A stretch of 6,558 nt of DNA from an uncultured Bacteroidales bacterium (lineage in GTDB: Bacteria; Bacteroidota; Bacteroidia; Bacteroidales; Bacteroidaceae). How positions within the stretch are numbered: the stretch's first letter is position 1; each line of letters opens with the position of its first letter. The stretch lies in NCBI GenBank assembly GCA_945871755.1, contig CAMBWV010000060.1, forward strand, positions 1 through 6,558. The letters run 5' to 3'. This document shows, piece by piece, positions 6,041 through 6,558 of the stretch. The translations under genes were made by a program, and so were the position numbers. Below the pieces are notes generated by a model. It made no database searches, was not told the DNA's origin, and saw only the letters and a program-made list of their open reading frames with translations.

Positions 6041-6048
6041 CATTGAAA
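5923..6048. repeat. Inverted repeat TTTCAATGAGG / CCTCATTGAAA flanking the heptads
   Basis: TTTCAATGAGG at 5923-5933 is perfectly complementary to 6038-6048; with one single-base gap the match extends to TTTCAATGAGGATGA. The left arm lies inside the loop of the heptad inverted repeat and the right arm lies outside it, so the two pairings are interleaved, not nested. Confidence 0.7.
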
Positions 6049-6075
6049 TTATTTTCTAATTAAAAACTAACGAAT

Positions 6076-6558
6076 ATGCTTCCCCCTCGCGAACGTGAAA
6101 TACAGCGTGTTACCCTCCTAGGAAGTCTAGGCAATCTCCTGCTCACGCTCTTCAAATTCTTTGCAGGAATCGTTGGCAATAGTGCAGCTATGCTGGCCGA
6201 TGCAGTCCACTCCCTGAGCGACTTTGCCACCGATATTGTGGTCGTGCTCTTTGTCCGTTTGGCAGGTCGCCCCTCCGACAAGGACCACGGCTTTGGCCAC
6301 GGCAAATACGAAACGATGGCCACGATGATTATCGGCCTGCTGCTGCTCGCCGTTGGCCTGTCCGTCTGCTGGAATGGCGGGCATGCGGTGTATGCCTTGT
6401 GCATGGGACAGAAGTTGCCCCTGCCCGGCAATATCGCCCTCATCGCTGCCCTCGCTTCGATAGCCGTCAAGGAGGCCCTCTATCAATACACCGCGCATTG
6501 TGGTCGCCGTCTCGACTCGCCGACAGTGGTGGCCAACGCTTGGCACCACCGCAGCGAT
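6076..6558 (+). CDS. Cation diffusion facilitator (CDF) family transporter, 5' part
   Basis: The reading frame is open from ATG at 6076 through the window end, giving 161 residues, roughly the first half of a typical CDF protein. CDF proteins are inner-membrane proton-coupled antiporters that export divalent metals such as Zn2+, Fe2+ or Mn2+. Hydrophobic spans fit at about 12-34, 38-62, 81-108 and 118-140, with the start of another at about 149. The TM2 motif has H45 and D49 in DAVHSLSD, followed by the conserved loop HGFGHGKYE at 71-79. At the very edge WHHRSD supplies H157 and D161, the TM5 HxxxD half of the transport site. The C-terminal cytoplasmic dimerisation domain lies beyond the window. 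No clear TANNTTTG box precedes it; TATTTTCT near 6049-6056 is only a partial match. Metal specificity cannot be set from this part. Confidence 0.93.
   Translation, partial: MLPPREREIQRVTLLGSLGNLLLTLFKFFAGIVGNSAAMLADAVHSLSDFATDIVVVLFVRLAGRPSDKDHGFGHGKYETMATMIIGLLLLAVGLSVCWNGGHAVYALCMGQKLPLPGNIALIAALASIAVKEALYQYTAHCGRRLDSPTVVANAWHHRSD

Noticed and set aside
5716..6075. Insertion sequence or transposase remnant in the repeat-rich interval
   Set aside because: No transposase-like reading frame of any length is present in either strand; only short palindromic modules and heptads are seen.

Overview
The window looks like chromosomal DNA from a moderately GC-rich member of the Bacteroidota, most likely Bacteroidales and plausibly Prevotella-like. 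Three things point there. A full-length PorX-type response regulator/PglZ protein is present, a hallmark of the type IX secretion regulatory circuit. Two Bacteroidota-style -7 boxes (TANNTTTG) lie upstream of genes that lack strong Shine-Dalgarno sites. The intergenic DNA is packed with short GC-rich hairpin modules and AATTCCT-type heptad repeats. The lineage is inferred; no rRNA or other taxonomic marker is present.

Layout from left to right. Positions 1-169 are non-coding and hold two nested sets of short direct repeats. Positions 170-2869 (minus strand) encode a type IIB (PMCA-like) calcium P-type ATPase. Positions 2870-3220 are a gene-free interval with two inverted copies of an ordered hairpin-module array, followed by a terminator-like hairpin that holds the porX stop codon in its loop. 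Positions 3221-4774 (minus) encode PorX. Positions 4775-5061 are a divergent control region with a tandem alternating purine-pyrimidine repeat, a small inverted repeat and a -7 box for each direction. Positions 5062-5715 (plus) encode a LolD-type ABC ATPase. Positions 5716-6075 contain a third copy of the hairpin-module array and then an inverted pair of heptad arrays. From 6076 to the window end (plus) lies the first half of a cation diffusion facilitator transporter.

Functionally, all four genes concern the cell envelope or ion balance: Ca2+ export, control of type IX secretion, lipoprotein export to the outer membrane, and divalent metal efflux. They do not form one operon. PorX and the ATPase share a strand but are separated by about 350 bp of repeats; LolD and the CDF transporter share a strand but are separated by about 360 bp. 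No defence system, phage, insertion sequence, CRISPR array or RNA gene is evident.

The most unusual content is intergenic. Three copies of a composite repeat share the same module order: GCAGCC hairpin, GGTCGC/GGGAGC hairpin, GAAGCC hairpin, GCAGCC hairpin, then a fixed 13-base end TAGCTCRATAGTC (one copy has TGG in place of TAG). The modules are 15-base hairpins with a TNC triloop, joined by TAGTTTCA-type linkers. Two of the three copies begin right after the stop codon of the preceding gene and run in its direction.
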